A stretch of DNA of 64,000 nucleotides, taken from NCBI GenBank assembly GCA_023417475.1, contig JAEZFP010000065.1:52830-116829 (forward strand), read 5' to 3'. The notes beneath the pieces are model-generated. The model was given only the letters and a program-made list of their open reading frames with translations. It made no database searches and was not told the origin of the DNA. This stretch comes from Bacillota bacterium. GTDB taxonomy: Bacteria > Bacillota > UBA4882 > UBA8346. Both the position numbers and the translations under genes were made by a program. Shown here one piece after another: positions 35,021-44,866 of this stretch (position 1 is the first letter of the stretch; each line of letters begins with the position of its first letter).

Positions 35021-35049
35021 TTTACAAATAAACGTCCATGTGATATAAT
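35021..35049 (+). promoter_or_regulatory. Promoter of tRNA-Arg
   Basis: TTTACA, 17 bases, TATAAT; 26 bases before the tRNA. Confidence 0.85.
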
Positions 35050-35075
35050 AAATCCTCGTTGAAGCAGTACAAAAC

Positions 35076-35151
35076 GCGCCCGTAGCTCAGTGGATAGAGT
35101 ATTTGACTACGAATCAAAGGGCCGCAAGTTCGAATCTTGCCGGGCGCACCA
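35076..35151 (+). tRNA. tRNA-Arg (ACG)
   Basis: The 76-base cloverleaf has a 7-bp acceptor (GCGCCCG/CGGGCGC), D arm, anticodon ACG, T arm GCAAG-ttcgaat-CTTGC and encoded CCA. A terminator hairpin (AAGGCTTTGCAGA / TCTGCAAAGCCTT) follows at 35164-35193. Confidence 0.95.
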
Positions 35152-35389
35152 TTTCGTTAATTCAAGGCTTTGCAGAGTTTTCTGCAAAGCCTTTTGTGTG
35201 TTTTTGCCGACTAAAATATCATGGTGGACCCACACATCCCTCAAAATGGAAAACCGGTAAATTGTTGCAGGAATTTGCGAAAAAAAGCGGAAAGATTTAA
35301 CAAATAATGAAATAACCAAGGGCGGCTCGGTAATGATGAACGGCTTTTCGAAAATCGAAATCGAAAAATACGAAGCGGAGGAGGAAAGC

Positions 35390-35515
35390 ATGAACAAGTT
35401 TTGGCAGGTATTCAAAGCGTTATTGGCGGCGAATGCGAAATCATTACAGTACCCTGGTAAAAAGCGGCGTCAAGGTTCCCATAAAAAAGCAATTAAAGTT
35501 AAGGGCGTAAAGTAA
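35390..35515 (+). CDS. Small basic protein, 41 residues
   Basis: ATG 35390 has GGAGGAGG upstream. The product has a hydrophobic N-terminal helix and a strongly basic tail (KKRRQGSHKKAIKVKG). A longer frame begins at 35333. The family is not recognised; it may be an orphan small protein. Confidence 0.4.
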   Translation: MNKFWQVFKALLAANAKSLQYPGKKRRQGSHKKAIKVKGVK

Positions 35516-35559
35516 ACCCGGTGAGAAGGCGATAATTGCCGAAGGTAAATTCCCCTTGA

Positions 35560-35588
35560 TTGACAAATGGTAATATCTTTCATATCAT
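35560..35588 (+). promoter_or_regulatory. Promoter, first copy of a duplicated unit
   Basis: TTGACA, 17 bases, TATCAT. It is followed by a CCCGCC...GGCGGG hairpin and a T-rich stretch; the same unit recurs at 42402. Confidence 0.75.
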
Positions 35589-35686
35589 TAACTCAACCGA
35601 ACCCGCCGCGCCTCGTATCATGCGCACTATGGCGGGATTTTTCGTGTCTGGCTGAATAAAACCAAAAATCCCCAGAATTCGAGAAA

Positions 35687-36035
35687 ATGACGACATTGCG
35701 GCGGATTACTTAGAAAATAGCCTTCGCTGCCTAACTGCGACCCCTCTCCCGGCCTCTCCCCGACGTAGTTGAACTGACCGCGATCACAGCGGGGAGCGGT
35801 GAATTGTTGGAATCTTACGTCAAAAACCCATTCAAAAAGGGGCTTTAAAACCCAAGATTCCAGCTCCGTCAGCCCTCTCCTCTGAAAACGCTGCTTGGAA
35901 TCGCAGCGTAGGAGAGGGACCGAGGGTGAGGTCGGAATCGGCGGCTTTGACCAACAAGCTTTTTTCATTCCTTCGCTTGCCCCAGCGCGCCGGGGTGGCG
36001 GACTACCTTGAATATTTGGAATCAGGACACCGCTA
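35687..36035 (+). pseudogene. Remnant of endonuclease/exonuclease/phosphatase-like gene, split by an insertion
   Basis: The frame begins MTTLRRIT and stops at 35711-35713. After about 290 bases a piece reading NIWNQDTA (36010-36035) matches the continuation of the second copy at 42530 (ATFNIWNHDT). The insert (about 35712-36000) contains palindromes such as CCCTCTCC...GGAGAGGG (35873-35918) and is flanked by GGATTACTT and GGACTACCTT, a possible target duplication. A terminator-like hairpin lies at 36043-36075. Confidence 0.55.
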
Positions 36036-36367
36036 GAAAATTTAAGGCTTTGCAGAAAACTCCGCAAAGCCTTTTTGATGCCCCGCAGCGGGCGAAGGAT
36101 CGCTCCGGGGTTAGCTGAAGGCGGGCGAAATGAATTCGGTAAAAAGCGCCAAGCGGCGTTTCGTCATCGATAACGTTTCTTGTTTATGTAATGCTGGAGA
36201 TTGCCGAATGGGACTTTTATGAATTATTTTTATGGCAGATCAAAGGTCGGATTGAGAAAGTATTTGTACGAACAAATATATGATTTATCAAAATAAATTT
36301 TTAGTAACACAAACTGGTATTTAGCTTGTGTTTGTCATTTTAAGCAAATCTAAATTGCTAATATATG

Positions 36368-36425
36368 TTGAACAGTATGTTAATCCATGTTAAAATTAGT
36401 CCCAAAAATGGGGACAATTTTTTTG
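36368..36425 (+). promoter_or_regulatory. Promoter with hairpin in its early transcript
   Basis: TTGAAC (36368-36373), 17 bases, TAAAAT (36391-36396), then a GTCCC-aaaaat-GGGGAC hairpin with eight T (36399-36425). The hairpin could attenuate the pectate lyase gene. The rest of 36076-36367 shows no gene. Confidence 0.45.
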
Positions 36426-36488
36426 AAGTGTACGGAACAATTTTGAGGGAAGTGGAACGAATTTACTAACGCAGAGGTGGATTAAAAA

Positions 36489-39400
36489 ATGGTAGAGCAA
36501 CACAAAAGGACGTCCGGCAAGAGTGTCAAGCGAATCTCCTATGGGAGACGCGCCGCTATTTGGATAGCGGTATTGTTGGTGGTGTTAACGGCGATTGCCG
36601 GAGTTATTACCACCCGAAACGGCAATACGGCATTGGCGGCAGTCACTACGGTGGCGATTACAAAAAGTGGCGGTTGGCTAGAAACGGCATATGTGGAATG
36701 GGCTCCGGTATCAGACGCCACCGGCTATAATGTTTATTACAAGCCCGCTGGCGCCATAGATTCTCAATATACGAAAATCGATTCGGCTTTAATCCGGAGG
36801 TATTCGTCGCGTTACCGCGCGGATGTGCTTGGCCTGGCGACTGGGAACTATGTAATAAAAGTAGTCCCGACAGATAGTGGGGGTGAAGTCGTCACTGCGG
36901 CGGCAGTTACCGAGGCGCTTATAGTTAAACCACATGCAAGAGAAGGTTTTGCATTTTCGCCGGCCTCGCCAATGGGGACGGCCTCCGGCGGGTACAACGA
37001 CGACGGAACCGTACCCACTAACGCGCAAATTGTGTATATCACAGCGGATACCGTCAATACGGTAACATTAACCGTCATCACAAATAATAAAGGGGCGACA
37101 ACGGCGTGCACCGGCCTGGTAAACATTCTGGCGGCCAGGCAAAAAGGTTATGATAAAACGCCGCTCATCTTTCGGTTGATTGGCAAAATCCGCGGGGCTG
37201 ATATTACCGGGCTTAATAGCAGCGGTTATATACAAGTCAAAGGATGTTACAACGTTACGTTAGAGGGCGTTGGCGAGGACGCCACGGTATATGAATGGGG
37301 TATTTTGGTTAGAGCGGCTCGCAATGTCGAGATTAGAAATCTTGGCTTGATGTTATTTCCGGATGACGGAATTTCACTAGACACGGATAATCAAAATATT
37401 TGGGTCCATAACAATGACATCTTCTACGGCAAAGTGGGTGGGGATTCGGATCAAGCCAAGGGAGACGGATCATGCGACGTTAAAGGGTTTTCGGACTATA
37501 TTACCGTCTCGTACAACCATTTTTGGGATTCGGGAAAAAGCTCCCTTTGCGGTATGGGTGATTCGGACGAATTTCATGTGACCTATTCGCATAATTGGTT
37601 TGATCATTCCGATTCACGGCATCCCCGGATTCGAGTTGGTACGGTCCACGTATACAACAACTATTTCGACGGGATTTCAAAGTACGGCGTTGGCAACACT
37701 ACCGGGGGATCGGCCTTTGTCGAGGCCAATTATTTTAGACATTGCAAATACCCGATGTTAATCTCGAAACAAGGCACGGACATTTATTATGACAGTACCG
37801 GAACTTTTTCGGGCGAACCGGGCGGAATGATTAAGGCATACAATAATAAAATCGAAGATGCGACCAGGCTGGTTTACGCGCAGGAGAACGCCACGCAGTT
37901 CGACGCCTATTTAGCGACAACCAGAGCAGAACAGGTTCCAAGCGCCTACCAAACTGTCAATGGCGGCAATACCTATAACAATTTCGACACGGCTTCCACC
38001 ATGTACGCCTATACTCCGGATGCGCCGGAAGATGTCAGAACAATCGTGACGACTTATGCGGGAAGGGTGAACGGCGGAGACTTCAAATGGACATTCACCG
38101 ATGCCGATGACACATCGTACGATGTGAATGACGCCCTCAAGCAAAAGATTCTAAGCTATCAGCCGGACCAGTCGACTGTTCCCGTACCGGCAGCACCGAC
38201 CAATCCCGCCGCAACAGCGGACAATGGGCAAGTTAGTCTGAGTTGGACGGCATCGGCCAATGCGGTCTGCTATAATGTGAAACGGGCAACTGCCGCTGGG
38301 GGACCTTATACAACCGTTAAGGCGGGTCTGGTCGCGACGAGTTATACCGATACCGGCTTAACGAACGGAACAAAATACTACTATGTAATCTCGGCAATGA
38401 ACGAGGCGGCCGGGGAAAGCGCCAACTCGACCGAGGTAAGTGCGACACCGGCCCTTTCAATCCCGACGGCGCCGACTAATCTCGTCGCGACGGCGGGCAA
38501 TCAACAGATCACCCTGAGCTGGACCGCCTCAACCAGTGCCATCAGCTATAATGTGAAACGGGCAACTGCCGCTGGAGGATCTTATACAACCGTTAAGACC
38601 GGTTTGGCCGCAACCAGTTATACCGATGCCGGGTTAACGAACGGAATAAAATACTATTACGTCGTTTCTGCGGTAAATGCCGTCGGAGAAAGCGTAAATT
38701 CGACGGAAATCAACGTCACTCCGGAATACAGCTTGATCTCCAATCTGGTGGTTAATGACACCGGCAACATGGCGAACTGGTCCGTTCAAAGCAATGTGCA
38801 GGTAGGCTCCTTAACTTATGGGGATCGCGATTATGTAATTGCGACAATGCCTTCTTTTTATGCTGGAAGTCAATATATCCGATCTGCCAATAACTCGAAA
38901 TCGTATGTCGGCATTCCCTTGGTCAGTTTTACCGTTAACGCGTCGGTAACGGTTTATGTGGCATTCGACGATCGGGTCAGCCCCAAGCCGGATTGGTTGT
39001 CGAGCTGGACGGATATGGGTGATAATATTGTCGATAATGAGAAACCGGCAGTGACGTATAGCCTATATGGCAAAAACTTTGCGTCAGGGGATACGGTGGC
39101 GTTGGGTCCCAATCAACAATCCAGCGGGGTCTGCGGGTATTTCGTAATTGTGAAGACCAACGCATTGCCGGCGATCGGCATCAACAATGTCAGCGTAACC
39201 GAAGGCAACAGCGGGACGACCAACGCTGTCTTCACCGTAAGTCTCTCAAAGGCAAGCGAAGAAACGGTTACCGTTAACTACGCGACCGCCGATGGTACCG
39301 CAACGACCGCGGACAGCGACTATGTCGCCGCCGCCGGAACCATCACCTTCAATAGCGGTGAAACCGCAAAAGAAATTACGGTAATCGTCAATGGGGACAC

Positions 39401-41330
39401 GCTTAATGAAGAAGATGAAGTTTTCTATGTCGACTTAAGCGAGGCCTCTGCGAACGCGACGATCGCGACGAGCCGGGGAACCGGGACGATTCGCGACGAC
39501 GACCGGCAACCGGCCGCTACTCCGGTCTTCAGTATTGCCGGAGGCAATTACAATACGCCGCAAGCAGTCACCATCAGCTGTGATACAGCGGGGGCGGAAA
39601 TTCGCTATACTAGCGACGGAGGGGAACCCACCGCCAATTCGACCGCCTATCTCGGCGAAACGATCATGGTTAACTCGTCGGTGACATTAAAGGCCAAAGC
39701 TTATTTGACGGGCTGGTTGCCGAGCGCCGAAGCGAGCGCTGCTTATGCGATTCTGAGCACCAGTGTTACGAATCAACCCGGAAATAGCGAGGCCACCAAT
39801 TCGCCCGCCGTCCTGAAGACTGCCCAGGGCTACCGCAGCAATCAAGCGGTAACTTACAATAGCGCAACGCTACTGGTAGGCAAAGGAACCAGCGGCCGAA
39901 ACTCCGATCTCTGGCTGGATTATCCGAATATTAGCGGCGCCGGAAGCGGGCAAATTCCAAGCAATGCGCAGATTGTTCAAGCGAAATTAGTACTTACGGT
40001 GATAAACATCACCGGCAACCCGTATCGGTCGCGCGGACTAAAGATCTTTACCGTTACCGATCCCGACGCCTACGGCGCGCCATACTTCGGCGTGGACGGA
40101 ATCCGGAACGGACTGGATTTCTATTATCGCGATCACCGGCCGGGAAAAAATCTACCCTGGAAAAACAATGCCGCCGATATTACCGCTTTGTTCAACGAAA
40201 CGGCAGCGGTGGATTCGTTTGGGTTTGTCCCGACGTTATTCCAAGCGGCGGGCGAGAGCCAAATTCAACTGGATGTGACAGCATCGGTCCAAGCTTGGGT
40301 CGACGGTCAGCCGAATCAAGGTTGTTTCTTAACCATCGACACTTCCGAAGGTTGGCAAAACGGCGATGGTATCGAATTCTACGGAGTGACAGCGTCCGAC
40401 ACTACGAAACGTCCGGCGTTGGAGATTACTTATCTTACGCAAGGCGTTGCGGTTGCTCCGGATCCCATTACCGAACTGGCTGCGAACTCCGGGGCAACCC
40501 AGGTGACGCTGACTTGGACAACGCCAACGGCTGCAAGCGGAGTGCGGGTTGTCCGGAAAGCCGGCGCGGTTCCCTTTGGTCCCTTGGACGGCACGTTGGT
40601 TTATGACGGTCCCGCCGGCAATGTGACCGATCATGGGTTGACAAACGGCACAACCTATTATTATTCGGTTTTCGCTTACGACAGCTTGCGAAATTACAGC
40701 GGCAAGGTCTGGATTAGCGCTGTTCCAACTGTCGGCGGCGGGTTGCCGGCCACGCCCGGCAATTTGGGGGTAGCGATCACCGGTCAAAACATGCAATTTA
40801 ACTGGAATCAGAACGGGACGGCTGTGAATTGGCTTGTCCTTGAACAACAGGAAGCTGAGGGCGACTGGGTGGTTATCGCAAATCCGGAAGGCGGCGCAAC
40901 CTCATATGCGATTGCGCTTGATAACCCGATCCTGGAATTAAAGCCGAATGCGCTCTATCAATATCGGATTAAAGCGGTTAACGCGTATGGCGTCTCCGCC
41001 TATTCCAACAGCGCTTCGGTGACGATTCCCGATATCCCCACGACTCCGTCCGATCTCGCTTGGAAGATTATTTCCGCGGGACGGATCAGCTTGAGCTGGA
41101 CTGATCGTGCGACGAATGAGACCGGTTATCGAATCGACATTATCAATGCGGTTAATAACTCCGTGCTCTGGACAGTCAATCTCGCCGCGAATTCGAATGA
41201 AGCTTCGCTAACCGGATTTGTTTCCGGCAACGCGTATATCATTAAAGTCATTGCCATAAACGGAACCGGAACGGCGGCCGCGCAAACCGAAGTGATCACG
41301 ACCACCGCCGACCCGAAAACGGGGTTGTAA
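36489..41330 (+). CDS. Secreted multidomain pectate lyase
   Basis: The 1613-residue protein has an N-terminal signal anchor (about residues 23-50), an FnIII-like region (52-150) and a polysaccharide lyase family 1 beta-helix (about 160-500) with DHSDSRHPRIR carrying the usual catalytic arginine region (R377 onward). FnIII repeats follow near 566-655 and 658-750, then a Calx-beta domain near 891-1008, a chitobiase-type C-terminal domain near 1011-1084, a DNRLRE-type domain near 1091-1317 and three FnIII-like repeats to the end. No cell-wall anchor is visible. It cleaves pectin-like polysaccharide outside the cell. Confidence 0.88.
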   Translation: MVEQHKRTSGKSVKRISYGRRAAIWIAVLLVVLTAIAGVITTRNGNTALAAVTTVAITKSGGWLETAYVEWAPVSDATGYNVYYKPAGAIDSQYTKIDSALIRRYSSRYRADVLGLATGNYVIKVVPTDSGGEVVTAAAVTEALIVKPHAREGFAFSPASPMGTASGGYNDDGTVPTNAQIVYITADTVNTVTLTVITNNKGATTACTGLVNILAARQKGYDKTPLIFRLIGKIRGADITGLNSSGYIQVKGCYNVTLEGVGEDATVYEWGILVRAARNVEIRNLGLMLFPDDGISLDTDNQNIWVHNNDIFYGKVGGDSDQAKGDGSCDVKGFSDYITVSYNHFWDSGKSSLCGMGDSDEFHVTYSHNWFDHSDSRHPRIRVGTVHVYNNYFDGISKYGVGNTTGGSAFVEANYFRHCKYPMLISKQGTDIYYDSTGTFSGEPGGMIKAYNNKIEDATRLVYAQENATQFDAYLATTRAEQVPSAYQTVNGGNTYNNFDTASTMYAYTPDAPEDVRTIVTTYAGRVNGGDFKWTFTDADDTSYDVNDALKQKILSYQPDQSTVPVPAAPTNPAATADNGQVSLSWTASANAVCYNVKRATAAGGPYTTVKAGLVATSYTDTGLTNGTKYYYVISAMNEAAGESANSTEVSATPALSIPTAPTNLVATAGNQQITLSWTASTSAISYNVKRATAAGGSYTTVKTGLAATSYTDAGLTNGIKYYYVVSAVNAVGESVNSTEINVTPEYSLISNLVVNDTGNMANWSVQSNVQVGSLTYGDRDYVIATMPSFYAGSQYIRSANNSKSYVGIPLVSFTVNASVTVYVAFDDRVSPKPDWLSSWTDMGDNIVDNEKPAVTYSLYGKNFASGDTVALGPNQQSSGVCGYFVIVKTNALPAIGINNVSVTEGNSGTTNAVFTVSLSKASEETVTVNYATADGTATTADSDYVAAAGTITFNSGETAKEITVIVNGDTLNEEDEVFYVDLSEASANATIATSRGTGTIRDDDRQPAATPVFSIAGGNYNTPQAVTISCDTAGAEIRYTSDGGEPTANSTAYLGETIMVNSSVTLKAKAYLTGWLPSAEASAAYAILSTSVTNQPGNSEATNSPAVLKTAQGYRSNQAVTYNSATLLVGKGTSGRNSDLWLDYPNISGAGSGQIPSNAQIVQAKLVLTVINITGNPYRSRGLKIFTVTDPDAYGAPYFGVDGIRNGLDFYYRDHRPGKNLPWKNNAADITALFNETAAVDSFGFVPTLFQAAGESQIQLDVTASVQAWVDGQPNQGCFLTIDTSEGWQNGDGIEFYGVTASDTTKRPALEITYLTQGVAVAPDPITELAANSGATQVTLTWTTPTAASGVRVVRKAGAVPFGPLDGTLVYDGPAGNVTDHGLTNGTTYYYSVFAYDSLRNYSGKVWISAVPTVGGGLPATPGNLGVAITGQNMQFNWNQNGTAVNWLVLEQQEAEGDWVVIANPEGGATSYAIALDNPILELKPNALYQYRIKAVNAYGVSAYSNSASVTIPDIPTTPSDLAWKIISAGRISLSWTDRATNETGYRIDIINAVNNSVLWTVNLAANSNEASLTGFVSGNAYIIKVIAINGTGTAAAQTEVITTTADPKTGL

Positions 41331-41439
41331 GCAGAAAATGATCACATGTTCTCCGGCGGCGCGGCTTATGCGAGCGTTGACGGAAAAAATAGGCTTGTAG
41401 CGACGTTGAAGTAAAGAAATAACAAGAAGGTGTCGAATA

Positions 41440-42297
41440 ATGGACAAAAAACAAATGTTGAAATTGTTCGTTCCGCTGATCATATTGATCGGTCTGTTGA
41501 GTCTGGCAGGTTGCGGCGGTGGTGGCGGCTCAAAAGCGCCGACCGTTTACCAAGCTTCGGCCGTCGGGGTAATTATGCAAAGCAAATCTTTTGAAGGCGC
41601 GAGTTTCAGACAAGGCGCTTTAAACGGGTCCCGTGATTCCTCCTTGAAAAAGTTGGATTTAGTTGCGGGTGGTCTCCGAACGCAAGCGACAGGGGCAATT
41701 GGATCAACGGCAGCGGCGCCCCCCGCCTTTTTAAGCGCCAATATCTCGTATGTCTATCTGACGTGGGATCGGATCCCAAACGCAACCCGTTATCAGATTG
41801 TCTATAACGGAACCACGGTTTGGGATTCCAATGCGGTTTCCGCAAACGACCCCGCGTTTAGTCTGACCAATCCTCAAGCTTATCTGGACTTGGATGGCGA
41901 ACTGACCATGATTAACAGCGCCGGGACGTATCAATTTCAGATCAATGCCTTGAACGGCGGCACAACTGTTCATCAGTTTGCGACGGTGACGGCTTCTCTG
42001 GGGATGGTTCTCGCCAACTTCCCAACCGATATCGCCTATACATCCGGAACCAAGCAACTTGCTTGGACCGGGGTGACCGGCGCTAGCGGTTACCGGGTAA
42101 GGATTTACTCTGACTCCACTTATACCACCGGGATTTACGATAGTGGGACGACGCTGTTGAGCGCGACCGGCGCTAATCTCGCGGCAATGAGTTTGACCAC
42201 GGGAACACTCTACGGGGTGATTGTTGACGCTGTCGCGGTGGACAGTAGCGGAAAAACGTTGGAGATAACCCGGGGCATTGGCGGATTTACATTCTGA
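41440..42297 (+). CDS. Lipoprotein with FnIII-like repeats
   Basis: The 285-residue protein has a lipobox (LAGC, about residues 22-25) after a hydrophobic signal, then glycines and two FnIII-like modules (YVYLTWDRIPNATRYQIVYNG; LAWTGVTGASGYRVRIYSD). It probably sits on the cell surface and may bind polysaccharide next to the lyase. The start follows AAGAAGGTG. Confidence 0.75.
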   Translation: MDKKQMLKLFVPLIILIGLLSLAGCGGGGGSKAPTVYQASAVGVIMQSKSFEGASFRQGALNGSRDSSLKKLDLVAGGLRTQATGAIGSTAAAPPAFLSANISYVYLTWDRIPNATRYQIVYNGTTVWDSNAVSANDPAFSLTNPQAYLDLDGELTMINSAGTYQFQINALNGGTTVHQFATVTASLGMVLANFPTDIAYTSGTKQLAWTGVTGASGYRVRIYSDSTYTTGIYDSGTTLLSATGANLAAMSLTTGTLYGVIVDAVAVDSSGKTLEITRGIGGFTF

Positions 42298-42317
42298 GTT
42301 TGTTTTTGGGATGATAT

Positions 42318-42356
42318 TACACAACACCAGCGTTTTTAACGTTGGTGTTGTGTGAA
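42318..42356 (+). terminator. Terminator-like hairpin
   Basis: ACACAACACCA and TGGTGTTGTGT arms around a T-containing loop. Confidence 0.65.
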
Positions 42357-42401
42357 AAGTCAATCCCGTTTTGGAAAGGGTTTATTCATTTTCACGTGTG
42401 T

Positions 42402-42500
42402 TTGACAAATGGCAACAACTTTCATATAATTAACTCAACCGAACCCGCCGCGCCTCATTATAATGCGCACCATGGCGGGACTTTTCGTTTTTGGCTGAAT
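42402..42500 (+). promoter_or_regulatory. Promoter and attenuator-like leader, second copy
   Basis: TTGACA, 17 bases, TATAAT (42425-42430), then the CCCGCC (42444-42449) / GGCGGG (42474-42479) hairpin and a T-rich run. The unit is a near-copy of 35560 onward. It could now drive the glycosylase gene downstream. Confidence 0.7.
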
Positions 42501-42529
42501 AAAACCGGAAATCCAAAGGATTCGAAAAA

Positions 42530-42592
42530 ATGACGACTTTACGGCTGGCTACTTTTAATATTTGGAATCATGACACCGCGTGGCCAATTTAA
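42530..42592 (+). pseudogene. Truncated endonuclease/exonuclease/phosphatase-like start
   Basis: A 20-codon frame (MTTLRLATFNIWNHDTAWPI) looks like the N terminus of an EEP-family protein, which commonly begins LRLATFNIWN. It stops just before the glycosylase. Confidence 0.55.
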
Positions 42593-42616
42593 TTACCATC
42601 AGGAGAGGAACCCGCC

Positions 42617-43303
42617 ATGACCTTTGCCGACAAAGTGATCGCCTTCAACCGCACCCTCGACTTTCAGGGAGAACTGCCCCCGGGCATTCGGATCATGAAT
42701 CCGTTCCGGGAAGATGAAACGATCATCCCCATCTCCTCAGCCTTTTATCAGAAGTTTTATAACGACGCCGAGCCGCGCCGGATGATCCTGGGGATCAATC
42801 CCGGCCGTTTCGGGGCGGGCGTGACCGGGGTTCCGTTTACCGACACCAAACGGCTGTCCGAACAATGCGGCATCGCTTATTCCGGCAAGGAAACCCACGA
42901 GCCTTCCGCGGTGTTCGTTTATGACGTCATTGAAGCCTATGGCGGGACGCACCGGTTTTATCAGGATTTTTACATCAATTCCCTTTGTCCGCTGGGTTTT
43001 ACCAAAGTGGACGCCAAGGGGCGCGAGACCAACTACAACTATTACGATAGCCGGGAATTGACCGAAGCGGTGCGAGGGTTTATCGTGGCGAGCGTCCGGC
43101 GGCAACTTGAGTTTGGGATCCGCACCGATATTTGCTATTGTTTCGGGACGGGTAAAAACGAGCGGTTCATGCGGGCGCTCAATCAGGAATACCGCTTCTT
43201 CGACCGGATCATCCCGCTGGAACATCCGCGGTATATCGTGCAATATAAACTAAAGTCCAAACAACAATACATTGATAAGTACCTGGACGCGTTGCGGGCG
43301 TGA
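42617..43303 (+). CDS. SMUG2-like uracil-DNA glycosylase (DUF4918 type)
   Basis: The 228-residue protein has the glycosylase motif GINPGRFG (59-66) and the later EHPRY segment (about 207-211). This layout fits the SMUG2-like group that removes uracil or related bases. The start follows AGGAGAGG. It lies after the truncated EEP frame. Confidence 0.8.
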   Translation: MTFADKVIAFNRTLDFQGELPPGIRIMNPFREDETIIPISSAFYQKFYNDAEPRRMILGINPGRFGAGVTGVPFTDTKRLSEQCGIAYSGKETHEPSAVFVYDVIEAYGGTHRFYQDFYINSLCPLGFTKVDAKGRETNYNYYDSRELTEAVRGFIVASVRRQLEFGIRTDICYCFGTGKNERFMRALNQEYRFFDRIIPLEHPRYIVQYKLKSKQQYIDKYLDALRA

Positions 43304-43350
43304 AGTGCTAGCTGCTGAATTACAACAATTTACTCATGTGAGAAAGAAAT

Positions 43351-43440
43351 AACGGTGCGAGGCTCGCACCGTTATTTTTATAGGAGAAAAGGGGAGTGTC
43401 CCAACTATCCTTTGGGATAGGCAGTTTTGCGACACTCCCA
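43351..43440 (+). terminator. Terminator and second hairpin
   Basis: AACGGTGCGAG and CTCGCACCGTT arms with atttttat, then a GGAGTGTC...GACACTCC hairpin (43392-43440). Confidence 0.7.
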
Positions 43441-43488
43441 TGCTTATATGTAATAAAATTTTTAATACCTTTTCGAATCGGTAAAAGG

Positions 43489-43517
43489 TTGATTCTATTT
43501 GAGAAATTATGTAAAAT
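43489..43517 (+). promoter_or_regulatory. Candidate promoter
   Basis: TTGATT, 17 bases, TAAAAT, about 30 bases before the membrane protein start. Confidence 0.5.
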
Positions 43518-43543
43518 ATTATTAATATCTGAAAGGAGGAGAA

Positions 43544-44446
43544 TTGTTGAAGCTGATCAGTTGGATTGGTATTGATAGGGTGACGATTGTTGGAGGCGCT
43601 GTGGTGGCAGTTTTTATGTATTTTGGTCCTTTGGTCGATGAACGGATACGCCGTGCCACTAAAATCGTTTTGAATACGGTGCTCCTTTGTTTGATTTTAA
43701 TTTCATCATATCAGATATTAACATCTCCGCTTCAGATGACAAAAGTCAGTGACTTTTTGTTGCTTTTGGATAAGCAGACTTTATTTTTTTTGGTCGTTTT
43801 ATTAAAATTGGCGGTTGTATTCTGGATAGTTATGTTTGTTATGTGTTATTTTCATCCGGAGCGTATCACTAAAGCTCAAGCCAAAGTTGGAAATTTTGAA
43901 GTTAGTCAAGAGTTTGCTGATCCGGAGAAGATAATATCAATTACTGAAGGATCAAAGCGGGTATTCCAGCAGATCAAAATCATTACCCGTTTAAATCGCA
44001 CCGTTTTGGACTTTATTGCGCAACCCTTTGAAGTTGATATCTTAAAGGCTGAAAATATTCCTGATGCAATCCGCGGGGAAGTACATAAAACTCTTTGCGA
44101 AGTATATAAACGATATCTAAAGATTAAAATTTATGTGATGGAGCTCACAGAAGGAAACTTAACATCCTTGGAGCCAACGCTTTACTCTCGCATTAAGAGG
44201 CGCTGGGATGAAGCCGTTCATGAAGGAGAAGATGTAGGGTATGTCGAAGAAGATATACCAATAGGGATAGCGGTCCACCGTGGAACCGAAGGACTTTCCA
44301 CCGCAATTATTATCGACGCATCCCAACAAAAGAACTACGAGCTATCAAATGCAGAACTCGCTGCAGCCAGTACACTTTTTGTAGCTGTATCGTCAAATAT
44401 TTCGATACTTGCTATGACTAAATATTCCGATATATTAGGGAGTTGA
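43544..44446 (+). CDS. Membrane protein of unknown function, 300 residues
   Basis: It starts at TTG 43544 (or 43547) with AAAGGAGGAG. It has three hydrophobic segments in residues 14-105 and a soluble C-terminal part that contains no motif I recognise. It is followed closely by a 54-codon ORF. Confidence 0.65.
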   Translation: MLKLISWIGIDRVTIVGGAVVAVFMYFGPLVDERIRRATKIVLNTVLLCLILISSYQILTSPLQMTKVSDFLLLLDKQTLFFLVVLLKLAVVFWIVMFVMCYFHPERITKAQAKVGNFEVSQEFADPEKIISITEGSKRVFQQIKIITRLNRTVLDFIAQPFEVDILKAENIPDAIRGEVHKTLCEVYKRYLKIKIYVMELTEGNLTSLEPTLYSRIKRRWDEAVHEGEDVGYVEEDIPIGIAVHRGTEGLSTAIIIDASQQKNYELSNAELAAASTLFVAVSSNISILAMTKYSDILGS

Positions 44447-44451
44447 TCAAT

Positions 44452-44616
44452 ATGGCAATGACATTGGTATCGAAACAAGGGAAGTGCCGCAGAGATTCCC
44501 GCAAGGAAAACAAGATTAAACTTTCCTCGACTGTTCCCAAATATATTTATGCGATGCAAAAAAACGCCAAGGAAGTGGCGTCGGCCGTGGAATATTCTAC
44601 GACCAATAAAAAATGA
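44452..44616 (+). CDS. Small basic protein, 54 residues
   Basis: ATG at 44452 with AGGGAG upstream. The product is strongly basic (MAMTLVSKQGKCRRDSRKENKIK...). It overlaps the next frame by ATGA. It may be an orphan small protein. Confidence 0.4.
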   Translation: MAMTLVSKQGKCRRDSRKENKIKLSSTVPKYIYAMQKNAKEVASAVEYSTTNKK

Positions 44617-44675
44617 GCATAAATTTCGGTCTATTTCGTATACTATTCCCGAAATATCCCACAAGGGAGGTATAC

Positions 44676-44798
44676 GTGTTTACGAAGGAAAAGCAGCCTA
44701 AGGGAAGGCCAATTATTAAAAGCAAGGATAAACCGCCAAGAGTAATGAAAGATTTATTGAGTTTTTTAAGAAGTGTAAAACAAGGATTGAAGAAGTAA
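44676..44798 (+). CDS. Small basic protein, 40 residues
   Basis: GTG 44676 follows AGGGAGG; a longer start at 44613 has ATGA overlap. The product is Lys-rich with a helical end (MKDLLSFLRSVKQGLKK). No family is recognised. Confidence 0.4.
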   Translation: MFTKEKQPKGRPIIKSKDKPPRVMKDLLSFLRSVKQGLKK

Positions 44799-44799
44799 A

Positions 44800-44866
44800 C
44801 CGCCTACGGGTGGTAATTTTTTTATTGGTCTGAACCGGCTATCCTGGCAAAGCTGGTTCAGACCAA
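44800..44866 (+). terminator. Two hairpins after the small genes
   Basis: ACCGCC-tac-GGGTGGT with aattttttt, then a longer stem GGTCTGAACC...GGTTCAGACC. Bases 44867-45015 hold no clear gene. Confidence 0.6.
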
